A stretch of 64,000 nt of DNA from positions 276,001 to 340,000 of the forward strand of contig JACVTC010000131.1 in the NCBI GenBank assembly GCA_016946835.1, in the 5' to 3' direction. The notes under the pieces were generated by a model. That model saw only the letters and a program-made list of their open reading frames with translations. It searched no databases and was not told the DNA's origin. This stretch comes from Neocallimastix lanati (nom. inval.) (lineage: Eukaryota > Neocallimastigomycota > Neocallimastigomycetes > Neocallimastigales > Neocallimastigaceae). The translations under genes were made by a program, and so were the position numbers. Positions 1 to 12,609 of the stretch are shown here, piece by piece (positions within the stretch are counted from its first letter, which is position 1; each line of letters opens with the position of its first letter).

Positions 1-1907
1 AATATAAACAATAATAGTAATAAAAATCACAACATCAATAAATATAATGATAAAAATAGTATCACTACTGACATCAATTATAATGATGATGTCACTATCA
101 TCAACAATAATTCTGACAAAACAACAAAAAAATGATTCAACAAAACAAAATAATAACAATCAACACAACAATTCAACAAATATTAATAATAAAATCTACA
201 TCGTAACAGAAGGTAACAAAAATAAAAATTTAAATAGGACTCAGAAAGAAATTAATAATATTAATAATGAATATAAAGAGAACAATAAAGACAGAAACTA
301 TCAATATATAGAAGGAACTAAAAGAAAATCAAATAATAATTCATATAATATTAATAAAAAAAGAAAAAAGATAAGTAATAATAACAATACACTAATTGAA
401 CCTTACAAAGACATATTCAAACTAAATGATAAATCAGAATGGTTAAAATCAGTAAAAGAAGAACTTGATAATATGGAAAGACTGAAAGTATTCACAGTAG
501 TCAATACGGTACCCTCAGGATCAAATATTATTTCATCCAGGTGGATATTTAAATATAAAAGAGACTCAAATGGCAAAGTAATTAAAAGAAAAGCGAGACT
601 AGTCGCTAAGGGATATACCCAAGAATACGGTATCGACTATAAAGAAACATTTGCTCCTACCCTCAAACATGATACCATTTGAATCATTACAGTCATTGCA
701 GTAAATATGAACTTCAAAATAAAACAAATAGATATTAATTCAGCTTATTTAAACGCTCCTCTTAATGAACATATATACATGAAAGCTCCAGAAGGACATC
801 AATCTTATGAGAAATCTTTTTGGAAATTAAACAAAGCTCTCTATGGCCTAAAGCAGGTAAAGAATGGAACAATAAATTAAACTAAGAATTATTAAAAATA
901 GATTTTACCAGATTAAAAAGTGAACCTTGTGTATACAAGAAAATTAATAATTAAAAAGGAAATAATATGTATTTTGTCAGTCTACGTTGATGACATACTT
1001 ATTGCTGGAACATTAGCTGAAATAAATTCAGTAAAAGAATCAATCAAAAGAAAGTTTAACATAAAAGACATTGGGGATGTAGAATTCGTTATTGGCATTA
1101 AATTTAATAAAATTAAAGATGGACATATTCTACATCAATCAAGGTATGTAAATGATATTTTAAACAAATTCAGTACTGACTATTATATAAAAACAACCAA
1201 AAATCTTATTCCAAAAGAAAATCCTCAACTGAGAACAAAGAAATTTAATGAAACAAAATACCGAAGCGCTATTGGCAGCTTATTATATTTAGGAATATGC
1301 ACCAGACCAGATATATTTTTCTCTGTTAGTAAAGCTGCAAAGAAATCCAGTGATCCTACGATGGAAGATTGGATGAATGTTATGAAAATTTTCAATTATA
1401 TCCAGCATACAAAAAACTACGGTATTAAAATTCATAAGGGGATGAATTTAAAGATATATGTAGACGCAGATTATGCAGGAGATCTCAACACAAGAAAATC
1501 TACTTCTGGATTCCTTATGATGCTTGTAAATACACCAACAAGCTGGTATTCAAAACTACAACATTGCGTCTCTACTTCCACGGCTGAAGCCGAATATTAC
1601 AGCCTGAGTGAATGCGCTAAACACTCTTTATGGTACAGAAATTTTATGAATGAATTAAATATAAACATCGATTATGTTACAATATTCGTTGAAAACAAAG
1701 CAACAATATACAACAGTGAAAATCAATCAATAAACCCAAAATCAAAGCATATTGATATCAGGTACCATCACATTAGACTTAATCAGTAAAAAACTAATTG
1801 TACTAAAGTATGTAAAATCTAAAAGTAACCTAGCAGATGGATTTACCAAATTTTTAAACAAGACCTTAATGGACAATTTCAGAAACACCTTATTAACGAA
1901 ATTTTAA
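1..1907 (+). pseudogene. Ty1/copia pol remnant: Asn-rich linker, reverse transcriptase, RNase H
   Basis: This is the 3' part of a copia polyprotein, cut by the window edge. Bases 1 to about 680 encode an Asn-rich linker followed by the start of the RVT_2 domain (SSRWIFKYKRD, ARLVAKGYTQEYG, DYKETFAP). Bases 683-940 give DINSAYLNAPL and ALYGLKQ. Bases 920-1789 give the catalytic YVDD (983-994) and RNase H (VDADYAGD, RKSTSGF, STSTAEAEYYSLSE, KSKHIDIRYHHIR). The C-terminal part (NLADGFTK) ends at TAA 1905-1907. Visible lesions are a frameshift in the A7 run near 126-132, TGA at 680-682, an indel near 858, TAA at 883-885, a frameshift near 945-955 and another near 1780. It is therefore inactive, but motif conservation is high and it lacks the long A tracts seen in the other two copia remnants, so it is probably the youngest of the three. 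Reverse transcription in cytoplasmic particles is the family role. Confidence 0.93.
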
Positions 1908-1972
1908 AAGAAATTAAATTAAAAATCTATCTTCATTTTTTTTCTTTGCTAAGTTTTTTTTTTTTGAAGCTA

Positions 1973-1986
1973 GATTTTTGGAGGAG
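1973..1986 (+). other. Polypurine tract of the copia element
   Basis: The sequence TTTTTGGAGGAG lies directly before a TGTTAAAA start. This is the expected priming site for plus-strand DNA synthesis at the 3' LTR border. The same junction (AGGAGGAG then TGTTAAAA) occurs on the minus strand near 52828, which supports the call. Confidence 0.7.
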
Positions 1987-2140
1987 TGTTAAAAATAACA
2001 ATTATTAAATTGATTATTAATTTATTTTTAATATTGTAATAACCAATAAATTATATTTGTAACATTCAATAAAGTATAAAACCAAGTAATTATTTTATTG
2101 TTTAAAAATATAATTCTTAATTTAATAAAAAGAAGGAACA
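1987..2140 (+). repeat. Probable 3' LTR of the copia element
   Basis: The start TGTTAAAA follows the polypurine tract, and the proposed end GGAACA gives TG...CA termini with short TGTT/AACA inverted ends. Inside are a TATA-like GTATAAAA at 2074-2081 and AATAAA-type signals. The right border is inferred from the terminal dinucleotide only, because the 5' LTR is outside the window and no target duplication can be checked. An LTR of 154 bp is short. Confidence 0.5.
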
Positions 2141-3045
2141 TAATAATAAAAGATATTTTAAATAATTATAAAACTAAAATATATAAATTTATTTTATATA
2201 AGTTTATTTTACTGAATAAAGTATTCTATTTTAATAATATAATAATGATAAGAATTATCGAAATATATTTTTGACATTTTTTATTCAGAAAAAAAATTTT
2301 TTTTTTATACTTTATTTATAAGAAATATATATAAAATAAAAAAAATTTATATAAATCTTTTAAATATTCGATTATATATTATTAAATGAAAATGAAAATA
2401 AAATAAAATAAAATAAAATAAAATAAAATAAATAAATAAAAAAAAAAAAAATTATGGAATTTAAATATTTCTTACATACGTTTTATTATTTTATATAAAT
2501 TATTATTTATATATATATATATTATTAATCTATTTATGTATATTTATGTATTATATTATATATATATATAATTTTTGTATTTTATGCAATTTACAATCAA
2601 AAAAAAAAAATTTTTTTTTTTTTATATATAATACTATTATTATTCAAAAATTTATAAATTTGAATTTCTATTATTAAAGGATATTTTAATTTAATAATAA
2701 AATAGGATAGTTTTTTTTTTTTTATTATTATTTAGCATTTTTAGTATTATTAAAATATTAAATTACTTTAATCATTATTATTTTTTTAAATATAAATAAC
2801 ATTAAAAAATAATAATAAAAATTATTTTCATTAAACTAAGCCTTTTCTCCACATCGGAATAGCTCTATTTAAAAATATACCATACAATATTAGGTATATA
2901 ATTGACAGATGAAAAAAAAAATATATATACAATTATTTATAAGGATTAATATTTATGAAAGATATTAGAAACATAATTTATATATTATATAAAACTAATC
3001 TATTTCTTTTATATATATATATATATATATATTTATTTTATTATA
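2141..3045. other. Intergenic, A/T tracts only
   Basis: The sequence holds AAAAT pentamers near 2398-2430, TA dinucleotide runs (2508-2522, 3012-3030) and paired A/T homopolymers. It lies just 3' of the minus-strand CCDC112-like gene, so it should carry that gene's 3' UTR, but no polyadenylation site stands out. I see no coding potential. Confidence 0.6.
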
Positions 3046-4348
3046 TTACCTATGTTGGAATTCATTAGGATGGAAAAATGCGTTTACATTTTCTGTCGAA
3101 GAAAAGATACTATTTGTTGAACTGTGACGATGGACAGAATTTATATAATTTTGAAAAGTTTTTGTTGGTTGTAAAATTCTATTGGGATCACGATCTACAA
3201 TTATGGTATGAACCGACCTTATTTTTTCTAATCTTAATTCTTTATTACTTTCTTCTTGTTGGTTCTTTAATTTACGTTGTAATTTTTGTTTTAAATAATT
3301 TTTATCCTTTTTTTTTTTTTCATTATTTTTAAATGATAAATTTTTAATATGAAAAAATAATTATATATATATATATATAAAAAAAAAAAAGGATAATTAT
3401 TATTAAAAAAATTATAATAATAATAAATTAAATGTTTTAATAATAAATAATTATAAAGTATAAAAAGTATTTCATGAATATATATAATAATATAATAAAT
3501 AATAGAAATGATAAAAATAAATATATTAAAAAACAAAAAAAAAAAAAAAAAAACTCTTAAATTACTTTTTCTTGGAAATATTTTAAATCCATTTTTCTCC
3601 TTTGCCTTGAATGAATATCACGTTCTTTTTTATTATTGTTTCCTTTTTCCTTTTTAGATTCCAGCTTTTTCTTTTCTTCATTATATGCTTTTAATTTTTC
3701 TTTATTAATTTTCTTTTTTATTTTTTTTAATATTATTATTTTAAATAAATATACGTTTTTTAAAAAAAAAATAAAAATAAAAAATAAAAATAAAATAAAA
3801 CTTTAATATCTAATACTTTTAATATTTTTATGTTTTTATAAATAATATTAATTCTTTAATATACATTAAAGAATGCATATATATATTATAAATAACTATT
3901 TATTATTATATTATTAGACGATGAAAGATTATAAATTTACCTGTTTAATTTGTAATTTTTTATCCTCTAATTCTTTTTCTTTTCTTTTTTCTTCCTCAGC
4001 TATATAATTTTCTTTTTCTTCTTCTAACTTTTTCTTTTCCTTCCACACTTTTAGTTTTTGTTTAATTTTTTGACGTTGTTCCTTCTCCTTCCTTTTCTTT
4101 TCCTTTGCCATCTTATTCTTGATCTCTAATTCAATATGACTTGGATTTATATTTAAATTCTTTTGAATTTCTATTCTTTTTCTCTATATATTATTTATAT
4201 TTATATATTTATATATATATATATAAATTATGATAATGGATTAATATAAATATGCAAAATTTAAGAAAAAAAAAAAATACTATTTTATTCAAAAGTAAAA
4301 AAATTAAATTTCAAATTATAAATTTATTATAAATAGTATAGATGTATA

Positions 4349-4391
<43 letters not shown>

Positions 4392-5106
4392 TTTTATAAA
4401 AACTATACCATATTTTCTGATTTCCAATTTTCTATAGCACTTTTCTTTTTTTTTAATAATTCCTGATAGGTTTCATACCATTCTATATGTTTTTCAAGTG
4501 CGATATAATCAAGACCAGGAATTGAATCTAAACAAGTTTGTTTAAATCTTGAATTATTTGGCTAAATAATAATATATATATCCATTTTTAAAAATATAAA
4601 ATTATTATTCGATATTTTAATAAATAAATAAGTAAATAATATATTAGGAAAAAAAATATAAGAATAATTTTTTTTTTTGATTAATATCAAATTTGAAATT
4701 TATTTATATATTTATTTTTCTTTTTCATTAAAAAAAAAAAAAAAAAAATTAATATTGATATTAATATTAAAAAAAAAATTTTTTTTTTTTTATTGTTCTT
4801 CCTACCCCTATTTTTTTCCAAATTTTTTCAAACATGGAATGACTTAATTCATCCCATCCTCCATTTCTACCATGATTTCTTATATAAAAGTTTCTAAATC
4901 GTTCAATATCTGACAATAAACTTGATTTTATTGAATTTTTATTATTAATATTATTTTTTATATTATTATCGCTGTTACCATCATTATTACTATTTTTAAC
5001 TGAATTTGAATTTTTCATTAGTAATTCACTTTTAATTGAAAAAGAAAAAAAAAATGAAATTAATATATTTAAATTATCATTAAGTATAAATTAAAATGAA
5101 TAATAG

Positions 5107-5161
<55 letters not shown>

Positions 5162-6635
5162 AAAAAGAAAAAAAAACATATAATTTACAATAAATTATAA
5201 TAAATAAAAATATAAAATAAATATTATTGTAAAATATAATAATAATAATAATAATAATAAATAATTTAAGTTAATAATTATATATATAAGTTAATAGTTA
5301 TATATTCAAGTTTATAATCATATCTATTTTGTTAACTAAAATATTTAAATAACAAGTAGTATGAATTACCTAAATTTATTTGAATCATGCTTCATATATT
5401 TTTTAAAATTAATACTATTTCCTCCAGTCAATGAATTAATATTTTCTTCATGATCAAGATTGTCGATATCTTCTTCTTCCAAATCTAACGAGGTAATATT
5501 TTCATCTTCCATATCACTGAAACTCTCATTATTGGAAAGCATCGAAATAAATTTTTTCTTTCCTTCGGTATAACCATATTTCATGATGGATTTAGCTTCC
5601 AATGACACCTCTGGAGGAATAAATTCTGGTTTAGAGACTGAATTTGAATTTGAAGCTCCTGAAGATGATGCCACTGAGTAGGCTGAACTCTGACTATTTA
5701 CACTTTTTTTTCTTAATAACATACCATGGGTATAAGAATTTCTTCCAACTAACCAATCCTTATTTGATTTTTTTTCTTCCCAATCATTTAAATGTTCCTG
5801 AAATATAGATAATTCTTGTGTTAATCTTTTTTCAGTAATTAATAATTCTTCATATCTTTATAAATTAATTTTTATGTTTAAAAAAAAAAAATAAAAAAAA
5901 AAAATATATATATATATGTATATAAATATATTATTATTCCATTAAATTTTTAAATATTCAGTATATTGGTATAAATTATTCCGTATAATTGTATCAAAAT
6001 TTCCACATTAAAAAATATATAAATATAAAATACGTTTAATTAATGGTATCCAATAACATTTATTATAATTGAATATATTAATTTATTAAAAAATATATAT
6101 AATTCATTTAATGTATATATATATATAGTAAATTATTTATAATGGCAGATTTATATAGAAAAAAATTTTTAAATAAAAATAATTTATAAAAAAAAAAAAA
6201 ATATTAATATAAAATACTATATTAAATTAAAAACGGATTAATTCTAATTTTTTTTCCAATATAAATGATATTAATATATTTATAATCCAATTTTAAGTAA
6301 AGGATAAAACTTACGTATTCTTTTGGCTTTCTTTAAATAGTACAATATTACTTTCGATAGCTTCCATGAGGGACTTTAAATTTTCTAAGTCTTTTAATAT
6401 TGTTAAATATATACAAATAAATATTCATTCATTAATATAAAAAAAAAATTTAAATAAAAATAAAATTTGATAATTGAAATATATCGATATATATATGAAT
6501 ATAAATTATATAAAAAATAAAAAAAAAAAATATTTTTTTTTTTTTTTTTTACAATTTAAACTATTTTCTTTTCTTTTAACCACCTCTATAAAATTTGAAA
6601 CGCTGTTTTTTATTTGTTGTTGCTTTTTAAATAAG

Positions 6636-6671
<36 letters not shown>

Positions 6672-7459
6672 TTAAAATATATTTCATATAAATAATAGAT
6701 ATATTAATTAATTTTATATTAATTTTTAGAATATAAAAAAAAAAAAAAAAAAAAAAATTGGACTTCAGAAAAAATAATTTTAAATTATAATATGAATTAG
6801 TTCTAAAGGAGAACTATATATATATATTATTATTATTATTTATCGTAAATAAAAAAAAAATTTTTTTTTTTCTTTTTTTCTTTTTTGGTATATTACTTTC
6901 ATTAGCTATTTTCTTATTACATGCAACTCTATCGAATAATTCAAAATTATCACTTTAAGAAATAAGACAAAAATTAAAAAAAAAAAAAAAAATGAAAAAA
7001 AATATATATATATATAAATTATTAATATAAATTTTATACAATTTCATGTTTTTATAAATAATATGAACGGTAATAATACTATTTATAAATATATCTACGC
7101 TAATATATTGAAGTAAATTTATATATATATAAAAATATATATATATATCAAATATTATAAATGTTACTATATTTATATTTTATTCATTTTTTATGCCATT
7201 AATTTTTTTTTTTTTTTATTATTATCACTTTTCACTTTTATTATTTTCAATATTAATATTACTCTCTTTCTACTGGTAGATTAAATGATAATTCAATGCT
7301 TGGTTTATTGTTTTTATTTGAATTTTGAGCTTGTAATTCATGAATAAGAGAAGCAATAGTTCCAACGTGTTGAAAATTTGCTACTCCACCATTACTTAAT
7401 CCAATAGCATTTATAATTTCCTTTTCAAGAAAGTCAATTCTTTTTTATAATTATTCATG

Positions 7460-7500
<41 letters not shown>

Positions 7501-7712
7501 CAAATTTTATATATTTTATTATAGGTAGAGAGATATATAAAAATAATAGAAAGGATATAAATTTTTTTATTATTTAAATAATTTTTTTATATTATATGAA
7601 TATTTATTTTTTTATCCTAAATTTTTACTAACTTTTTTTCTGTCGAATGAATAGCATCAACTATTCTTTTTTTCTCTTTAACAACTTTAATTTTAGTACT
7701 GGGATCTTCCAT
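3046..7712 (-). CDS. CCDC112-like coiled-coil protein (centriolar satellite/ciliary), 11 exons
   Basis: Exons, minus strand: 7712-7633, 7439-7263, 6952-6897, 6642-6553, 6390-6315, 5855-5370, 5028-4806, 4561-4409, 4183-3941, 3712-3566, 3306-3046. They join without a phase conflict into 663 residues. Introns of 162-459 bp begin GTAAGT, GTAATA, GTAATT, GTTAGT and similar and end in AG. In-frame stops directly precede the ATG, which supports the start. The N-terminal half is helical and charged with a Ser/Asn-rich stretch. Then come RNHGRNGGWDE (GGWD at about 378-381), EKHIEWYETYQELLKKK (from about 420), a long Lys/Glu coiled coil (about 448-605) and RDPNRILQPT (about 616). This series of a GGWDxxxH module, an HxxWY module, a coiled coil and RDPxRxxxPT is the arrangement I recall for animal CCDC112, a centriolar-satellite protein of ciliated cells. 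Retention in a flagellate fungus is sensible. The least certain joins are the exon 3/4 junction and the exon 1 donor. A generic coiled-coil relative such as CCDC148 is the alternative. Confidence 0.82.
5107..5159. repeat. 53-nt poly(A) tract inside intron 6 of the CCDC112-like gene
   Basis: This is an uninterrupted A run on the plus strand, so it reads as poly(T) on the gene's strand. It lies 79 nt upstream of the exon 7 acceptor. It may act as a long pyrimidine tract, but homopolymers of this length are common throughout the window and need no function. Confidence 0.9.
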
Positions 7713-7952
7713 TTATTAATTAATAAAACTATTATATATGTTCTTTTAATAAATTTGTTAATTTTTTTTTTTATTTGTTTTTTTTTTTAATAATTTTTTT
7801 AAAAAAAAAAAAAGATTTTTAATTATTATTGTTATTACTATTGTTATTATTATAGTGATTTTTAATATCAATTATTATATAATAAATAATTTTTAATAAA
7901 TAATTTAATGTGTACAATTTTCATATAAATTATTTCAATCCTTTTTTTTTTT

Positions 7953-7990
<38 letters not shown>

Positions 7991-9550
7991 AATATATACA
8001 CAATAGAAATAATTAAAATAAAAAAAAAAAAAAAGAATTTTTTTTTTTTTAATATAAAATTTTATGATTTAATTTTCTTATATTTTTTTTTATTTGTTTT
8101 TTTATTATTTTTTATTATTATTATTATTTATTTAATTTTTATTCAATATTTTAAATAATACATATTTTTTTTAATTAAAGCTAAAGTATTTCTATATATT
8201 GTCCTTTGTTTACCAAACTTTTAAAAAATGTTTGATAAGTTATAAAAAAAAAAAAAAATACAAACATTAAAATTTAAAAAATTTATAATTTTTAAACTCA
8301 GTATAAAAAAAAAAATAATTAAATTAATATGGATAATATTTTAAATTTTTTTTTTAAAAAAAAAAAAAATAAAAATAATTTTTAATATATGTTTATTTAA
8401 AAAATAAAAATTGATATTATTTATTTTATATTGTTAATGATAAAAAAAAATTTTTTTTTTTTCATTGTTTATTACTTGTGGACTTTTTTAAAAGTTAGAA
8501 ATTAACTAAAGTAAAGACATTTAAACAATAAATATTAACTAAAATAAAAAAAAAAATTAAACAAAAAAATTTTTTTTAAGATATTATATATATATTTATA
8601 CTAAATGAAAAATTAAAAGTTTATATACCAAATATATATAATATATAAACTATAATAAATATATTTAATTATTTTTAAGTTTTATTATTATTATTTTATT
8701 ATTATTATTATAATTATTTTTATTATTATTATTACTATTATAAGATATAATAATATAAAAAAAGTTATTTATTATATATAAAAATATATATATATAAAAA
8801 AAAAATTATTAATATATAAAAAAATGTTATGAATAAATAGATAAAAAATTATATAAATTTATATTTAATACAAATTATATAATATGAAAATCTTTTCAAA
8901 ATGTTTTTTTTTTTTTTTTTTTTTTCTATATGACATTTATAAATAAATAAAGTTGAAAATTTAATTTTTTTTTTCTTTTCAAACCAAAAAATTTAGAAAA
9001 ACAAAAAAGTAATAATATATTATCATCATCTGTCATTATCTGTCATTATAATATAGTATATATATATATATATATAAAATTTCGAAAATAAACTTATTAT
9101 ATAATTTTATATTTAAAGATTATTATTTAATAAATATTTTAAATATTATATTTTTATGTATTTTTTTTTTTTTTTTTTTTAATAAATTCTTATATTAAAA
9201 GATATTTAAGAATTTTCATTTAATATTTTAATTTTTTAATAATGTCTCTTAATTTCAATTCCATTACACAAAAAAAAAAAAAATTTTTTTTAACACTATT
9301 GTTATATAAATTAGTTCTCTAATAAAATAATTAAATAATAATATAAAAAAAAAATAAAAATATTTTGTAACAAAAAATTTACATAATATCTTTTTGAAAA
9401 TAAACACTTAAAAGAATTTTGCAATTTCAAAAATTTTATTTTATATTATTTTATTATTATTAAAGTTAACTATTATTTCAATAATTTTTTTTTTTTTTTT
9501 AAACATTTTATTTTATATATATTTTTACCACATGAATTTTAATTATATCA

Positions 9551-9589
<39 letters not shown>

Positions 9590-9590
9590 G
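7713..9590. other. Intergenic: promoter side of the CCDC112-like gene, A/T tracts
   Basis: Poly-T runs occur at about 7939-7963 and 8904-8925, with (TTA)n at 7964-7990 and around 8687-8740, plus several AT dinucleotide runs. The 5' flank of the CCDC112-like gene starts here, but I cannot place a specific element. No coding sequence is supported; the apparent frames are Phe/Ile/Lys homopolymer translations. Confidence 0.6.
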
Positions 9591-9912
9591 TGTTATTACA
9601 TAAATTACTCTATGTTCATGATATATGCGCCATATTACAATTTATATAAGAAATGATCATTTTTAATTATTTATAATATTTCTACATAAAATTTATTATA
9701 TATATGTTATTTTGTTTAATAACAAAAATAATATTGATAAAATATGAAGCTCCACTTTAAATATTTTATAATATTATATTTAATAAAGAAGAATCAATAT
9801 TTTCAAAATAATATAATTATTACATGCATTTTTTTTTATATTTAATTTTAATTTTATTTATAATAAAGAGTAATGTGCTGAATTTTATTGATTATATATA
9901 TATATTTTTACA
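9591..9912 (-). repeat. Probable 3' LTR of the second copia fossil
   Basis: On the minus strand a purine tract (AGGTAGGGGGA) is followed by a TGTAAAAATA start at 9912, and AATAACA at 9591 is a plausible TG...CA end about 322 bp away. It directly follows the C-terminal debris of a minus-strand pol (10045-10101). The borders are inferred; there is no second copy in the window to align. Confidence 0.4.
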
Positions 9913-10029
9913 ATCCCCCTACCTGATGTCTTTATTAGATTTTGTTATTATTTATAATTATATAATATATTTTTTATAATCTATTTACTTAATTATAGGT
10001 CTTTTTTGATCATCATAAAATTATATCGT

Positions 10030-10790
10030 TAAATTTATTTTAATATGAATACAGGATTATCAGTTTTATTAAAGGATCTGCAAGGATATCAATTCCTCTA
10101 ATAATACTCTAATTTTTATATTTCTTTCTTTTATTTTTTTTTTTTTTTTTTGGAATATATTTATATCTTGTATCGATATGTTTACATTTTCCTTTTGAAT
10201 TTTCATCTTCAGCTATTGCTATGCAGGCTTTATGATCTACTTTAATTTTATTTTATTTTTTTTAAAAAAAAAAAAATAAAAAAAACATTTTTTATTATTT
10301 ATTTCTTCGAATAAGTTTTATTTTTTTTTTTTTAACAATATTCCCTGTTTTATATATTTAATAAGACTAATCAATTCAGCAATTCAGCAACTGTTGTGAA
10401 TAAAAGTTAAAAGTGACATTTCTTTTTGAATTTGTGACTACCATGAAATTGGACTATTGCCCAGGTAAAAAAAAAAAAAAAATTTATAATTTATATCCAC
10501 TGACGGATCTTCTAGTAACTTTTTCATTAACATAGTCAGCTGAAAATCCGACCAACTTTTTTTTTTTTTTTTTTCCATTATGATATAATTGATTTATGTA
10601 TTGTAGATTTCAAATAATATAATATTATTAATAATGTGTTATTATCAATTGTTGTTGAATGTTCACGAATTCTTGATGCTTGATTAATTGCATTTAAAAT
10701 ATCATGTTGGGATTTTACAGAAATATTGAAGAGTGAGTGAATCAATAATCAATCAAGGATTTATATTTTCTAACATTGACACGGGTTTTG

Positions 10791-10837
<47 letters not shown>

Positions 10838-11119
10838 CTTTCTTTATTTGATATTTTTCTGCAAGGAAATTATATAATTTTTAGTTTTTTATTCATATTA
10901 AAAATTATTAATAATTAATAATTTTATTATTTATATTCTCTACTTGATTTATTTTATAACCATCTTTTGTTTAATGAATATTTATTCCAATAATTTTTCT
11001 TACATCAGATTCTTTTGAAATAGTCCATTTATTTTTTTTAATTTATATGTTAATATATATTAAATTTCATTATCTTTGCCAGTCATTAATATCTCATCTA
11101 CATAAAGAGTTAATATAAC

Positions 11120-11156
<37 letters not shown>

Positions 11157-11194
11157 CATTCAACATACCTCCAGCTTGTTTTAAATGATATGAT

Positions 11195-11230
<36 letters not shown>

Positions 11231-11500
11231 CAATAACCATACTTTTGTTACTGTTATACTTTTTTTTTTTATAGGCTTGTGGAATTTTTTTTTAACATAA
11301 ATAATTTTCATTAATATCAGCATTTTTTAAATATGCTTGCTTTGATATAATTGTTTTTAAAATTTTCAATTTTTTATTTGATGTAATTGTGAAGGTAATT
11401 TTTAAACTATCTGATTGTACTGCTTTCTTATATAACTCAAATCCACATTCTAATATTAATTTCAAAATTTCCTAATGAATTATTTTTTTTTATTTATTTA
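10030..11500 (-). pseudogene. Degenerate copia reverse transcriptase and RNase H
   Basis: Read right to left on the minus strand, short frames give the copia order. RT thumb-side motifs come first: ELYKKA near 11450 for DYKETF, then KTIISKQAYLKNADINENY, HLKQAG near 11180 and LYVDEILMTG at 11075-11110. RNase H follows: DILNAINQASR near 10690, ADYVNEKVTRRSVSGY at about 10490-10545, CKHIDTRYKYI near 10170 and ILADPL near 10080. The catalytic YVDD is YVDE at 11093-11104. Stops, frameshifts and T tracts of up to 45 nt (10793-10837) separate the fragments. It was once the main RT/RNase H part of one element and is clearly dead. Confidence 0.85.
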
Positions 11501-11614
11501 TTTATTTATTTTTTTATTTTTTTTTTTTTTTAATAAATCTGTTAATATTTTTCACTTTAAAGTATTTACTTGTAAAGCATTTTTCCTCTAATAATCATAT
11601 AACTAATAAATTTG

Positions 11615-11648
<34 letters not shown>

Positions 11649-11889
11649 ATCAAGACATTTTTCTTGGTTATCCTGAAAATTCTTCTGGTTATTGTATTTT
11701 AGATATCTCTATACTCATTCCATGATCACCGCTTGAGATACTTACTTTATGGAAGATATTTCTGGGACCATCGATACTTCATTTTTCTCTTCTAATAATA
11801 TTGATTCTTTATTCAATTACTCCAATTTATCGATTGAGGGGGGAGTACTAATATACAACCGTCAAATTTTAGTTATAATATCAATAATA

Positions 11890-12034
11890 ATAATACTTAT
11901 AATAATATTAATAACAATAATAACAACAATAGCAACAACAATAAGAATAAGAATAAGAATAAGAATAATAATAAAAATAAGAATAATAATAATAATAAGA
12001 ATAATAATAAGAATAATAATAAGAATAATAATAA

Positions 12035-12097
<63 letters not shown>

Positions 12098-12100
12098 TAA

Positions 12101-12176
<76 letters not shown>

Positions 12177-12177
12177 T
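11890..12177 (+). repeat. AAT/AAG trinucleotide array inside the copia linker
   Basis: This imperfect array begins AATAAG/AAC-rich and becomes pure AAT to the right. In the frame of the surrounding pol debris the codons would read Asn with some Lys, matching the Asn-rich integrase-RT linker seen intact at 1-400. It is therefore probably an expanded Asn codon run and not a random microsatellite. The Ile-rich and Tyr-rich frames through it are artefacts. Confidence 0.8.
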
Positions 12178-12400
12178 TTTTTTAGATAACCTTGTTAATA
12201 GAAAAAAGAAATATTCAAGAAGATGAAGATTCATATGGTGATTTAGATTTTCCAGCATTAAATAATAAGAAAAGGAATATTATCAAAAAATGTTATAAAT
12301 ATTAATAAAAAAAAAAAAAAAAAACATATGAAATCTTCAACTTTTTAACACAAAATTCAAATGGGTATAATGAAGCTAAAGCTATGAATTCAAAAGATTC

Positions 12401-12609
12401 AAAAAAAAAAAAATGGAACATAGCAATAAAGAATGAAATTAAAAATATGTATGATATGATAAAAATGTTGGTAGTTGATATTAATAGTATTCCCAAAAAA
12501 AAAAAAAAATGGAACATAGTAATAAAGAATGAAATTAAAAATATATATGATATGATAAAAATGTTATGATGATAGTTGATATTAATAGTATTCCAAAAAA
12601 AAAAAAAAA
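12401..12609 (+). repeat. Tandem duplication of about 97 bp in the reverse transcriptase start
   Basis: The segment from the A12 run through TGGAACATAGCAATAAAG to TTAATAGTATTCC occurs twice, at about 12401-12495 and 12496-12593. The second copy carries GTAATAAAG and an extra ATGATG. Each copy starts and ends at an A homopolymer, which suggests misalignment between A tracts. Confidence 0.85.

Noticed and set aside
3078-3332. 84-codon plus-strand frame starting MRLHFLSKKRYY
   Set aside because: It is antisense to the last exon of the CCDC112-like gene, whose minus-strand frame carries the conserved RDPNRILQPT.
11749-12258. Ile-rich, Leu-rich and Tyr-rich frames on both strands
   Set aside because: They are translations of the AAT/AAG array in the copia linker. 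Only the Asn frame relates to real protein sequence.
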